DNA of 64,000 bases from Symbiodinium kawagutii (lineage: Eukaryota; Sar; Dinophyceae; Suessiales; Symbiodiniaceae). Within the stretch, counting starts at the first letter, position 1. Each line of letters opens with the position of its first letter. The stretch spans positions 247,689 through 311,688 of the forward strand of contig VSDK01003691.1 in NCBI GenBank assembly GCA_009767595.1, in the 5' to 3' direction. A program made the translations under genes and the position numbers. The notes under the pieces were generated by a model, which saw only the letters and a program-made list of their open reading frames with translations, made no database searches and was not told the DNA's origin. Below, piece after piece: positions 62,670 to 64,000 of the stretch.

Positions 62670-62994
62670 ATGTGAGTATGCACCAAGTTCCCCAAGCTGT
62701 AACTATCTCATCTAATCAAGTTTGCATACAGCTTAGGTCAGCTACATAGCTAGTCATATCCACAATATCTGACGAAATCCAAGGTTACAATTGTAGCTAC
62801 AGTGGCCATGACTCTGCAGGTTTACAAATCAGTGTGAAACTGAAGGCATCGCTTGACATTAGGCGATTTTTCGTATCGCTATGCCGAGAGTCCATCTGGC
62901 GTGGTTGGAAAATCGGCAACAGAATGGTTACCAAAAACGGAGATGGTCGGACAATCTGCAACTGTTTGGAAAACCTGATCACAAATATCTCAAC
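62670..62994. other. No clear gene
   Basis: The + frame from 62834 (LKASLDIRRFFVSLCRESIW) is protein-like for about 50 codons before entering the family C element; the minus frame is open too. Possible exon, unsupported. Confidence 0.35.
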
Positions 62995-63120
62995 ATATGG
63001 CAGTGGGTCAAGACTCTTTACCCCTGGTTCCCCTGTCACTAATTATTGTTTTCCCTACTATTCTTGGTTATTATCCCCCATTGTTGGTAGGTTCATATTG
63101 ATATTGACCCATAGCCATAT
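62995..63120 (+). mobile_element. Family C element
   Basis: ATATGGCAGTGGGTCAAGAC ... ATATTGACCCATAGCCATAT. 126 bp. Confidence 0.85.
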
Positions 63121-63478
63121 CTCAACGGCGGTAGGAGTTCTACCAAGACGACAGTTGGAATGTCAGTGGCTTCAAACGCTATCAAGTCATGGGGTCGAGC
63201 AGCGTGGCTGCCCTATGGTCATCAAATACATCACCCCATGCTGGATGTATCAACCATCTGAGAAACTAACAACAGTCGTGAGGCCCATCATGAATCATCA
63301 ACCAGTCACAAACAATTACAAATGCTAGTGAACAGTCATTAAAATTCAGGACCAGTGAATCATCAACAGTCATTGACAGTCATGATGGTCACCATCATTC
63401 ACTGTTCATGAATGGTTACAGTCATTAAGAGTCATTAACCATCACTCAATCCAAATAGTTTCATCACCAGAGCGGCAT
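63121..63478. repeat. C-type AGTCATTAACAGTCATT tract
   Basis: GTGAACAGTCATTAAAATTC-like degenerate repeat at 63330-63450; little else. Confidence 0.6.
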
Positions 63479-63580
63479 CCAAGAGCTGGGGTCAAGATTA
63501 TCACGTCTAGGAACACGACTACAAACCGCCCCTGCCATCTTGCGCCGGTCTTGCGCTGTTAGCCTCCAGGAGTTGAAGAA
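63479..63580. CDS. GC-rich island, strand unresolved
   Basis: + : CATCACCAG acceptor then SGIQELGSRLSRLGTRLQTA and LRRSCAVSLQELKKLRVRLN (amphipathic helix). Minus: RSFFNSWRLTAQDRRKMAGA then VCSRVPRRDNLDPSSWMPLW. Confidence 0.4.
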
Positions 63581-63624
63581 GCTACGGGTCCGACTCAATG
63601 ATTGCTACCACTTGGTGGTTTCGA

Positions 63625-63718
63625 CCTAGCCAGTTTGGGAACCCAAATATTATGGCCACTTCTGGAACTACAAGTGGTTACTGCATGATGACTGGAGGCA
63701 CCCATGGCTTGAGAAACC
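63625..63718. mobile_element. Decayed family A element
   Basis: CCAGTTTGGGAACCCAAATA ... GGCACCCATGGCTTGAGAAACC. Confidence 0.5.
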
Positions 63719-63829
63719 TCGTTCACCATCATTCTAATGAACCATCATTATAGTTAGTCATGGCTACAACCACTTCGACCCCCATGGCTTCAGACCCATA
63801 GATTGCTACCAGAAGATGTGGCTGCCACG

Positions 63830-64000
63830 TGGCGATGCCACATGGCTGGGCGCTCCTTCGGCGTCTCGTTGGAGCTCATCGCTCTTGGTGCCCGCAGGGT
63901 CTGGCATCCCGTTGATGCTGCTGGACCAGCGGTGAGGAGTCCAGGCCCACATGGACATGCCCATGTATTCCTCAGCTGGTTGCTGGGCAGTTCGGAGGGC
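63830..64000 (-). CDS. Candidate exon, cut by the window end
   Basis: Minus frame open to the window edge: ALRTAQQPAEEYMGMSMWAW, TPHRWSSSINGMPDPAGTKS, DELQRDAEGAPSHVASP. Clearly protein-like and GC-rich, with no repeats. Donor probably near the TGGCAGCCAC at about 63820. Family unknown; upstream part is outside the window. Confidence 0.55.

Overview
This is a eukaryotic window with no bacterial signals: no operons, ribosome binding sites or tRNA/rRNA genes that I can see. The best fit is a dinoflagellate nuclear genome (inference, about 0.6). The reasons are: short GC-richer exon-like islands (about 40-270 bp, third codon positions often G/C) inside long low-complexity tracts; intron acceptors that often read AG followed by G; donors that are mostly GT; several terminal-exon candidates lined up head-to-tail on one strand; and many copies of short terminal-inverted-repeat (TIR) elements in the gaps, as described for introners and MITEs in dinoflagellates. 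A 10-N assembly gap lies at 22921-22930. No gene could be named with confidence. Exon calls rest on open frames, codon-like composition and splice-like borders read by eye.

Layout. 1-1456: an array in which the pentamer ACTTC recurs about every 26 bp on one strand. 1.5-24.7 kb: scattered islands, nearly all best read on the minus strand (e.g. 6627-6751, 7807-7914, 9961-10079, 13140-13265, 17872-18137, 23251-23416), separated by simple-repeat introns and TIR elements. 25.0-26.9 kb and 28.7-29.3 kb: denser, intron-poor coding-like blocks on the minus strand. 31.4-39.5 kb: more minus-strand exons, including a terminal exon at 31423-31670. 40.1-42.0 kb: three tandem satellites. 42.2-43.5 kb: an intronless, frame-broken minus-strand reading frame (pseudogene or retrocopy). 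46.2-47.2 kb: coding-like fragments, one resembling the end of a Ty1/copia reverse transcriptase. 48.5-53.3 kb: four different tandem arrays (11-bp, 14-bp, 73-bp and a degenerate one). 54-64 kb: more minus-strand exons, including the longest convincing frame, 59159-59932.

Two patterns run through the window. First, the simple repeat around islands is strand-polarised. To the left of an island the + strand reads CCATCATTAACC-like ('C-type' below); to the right it reads GGTTAATGATGG-like ('G-type'). The two ends of each intron are therefore broadly complementary to each other. Second, at least five families of 100-130 bp elements with long TIRs recur. Families A (GTTTCTCAAAATAGGGG), B (CTGGTTGGTGGTTTC), C (ATGGCTATGGGTCAA), D (CTGGTAAACTAACCTGG) and E (AAGGTGGGCC) are named by their TIRs. 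B and D carry GT...AG at their own termini on both strands, which is what an introner would need.
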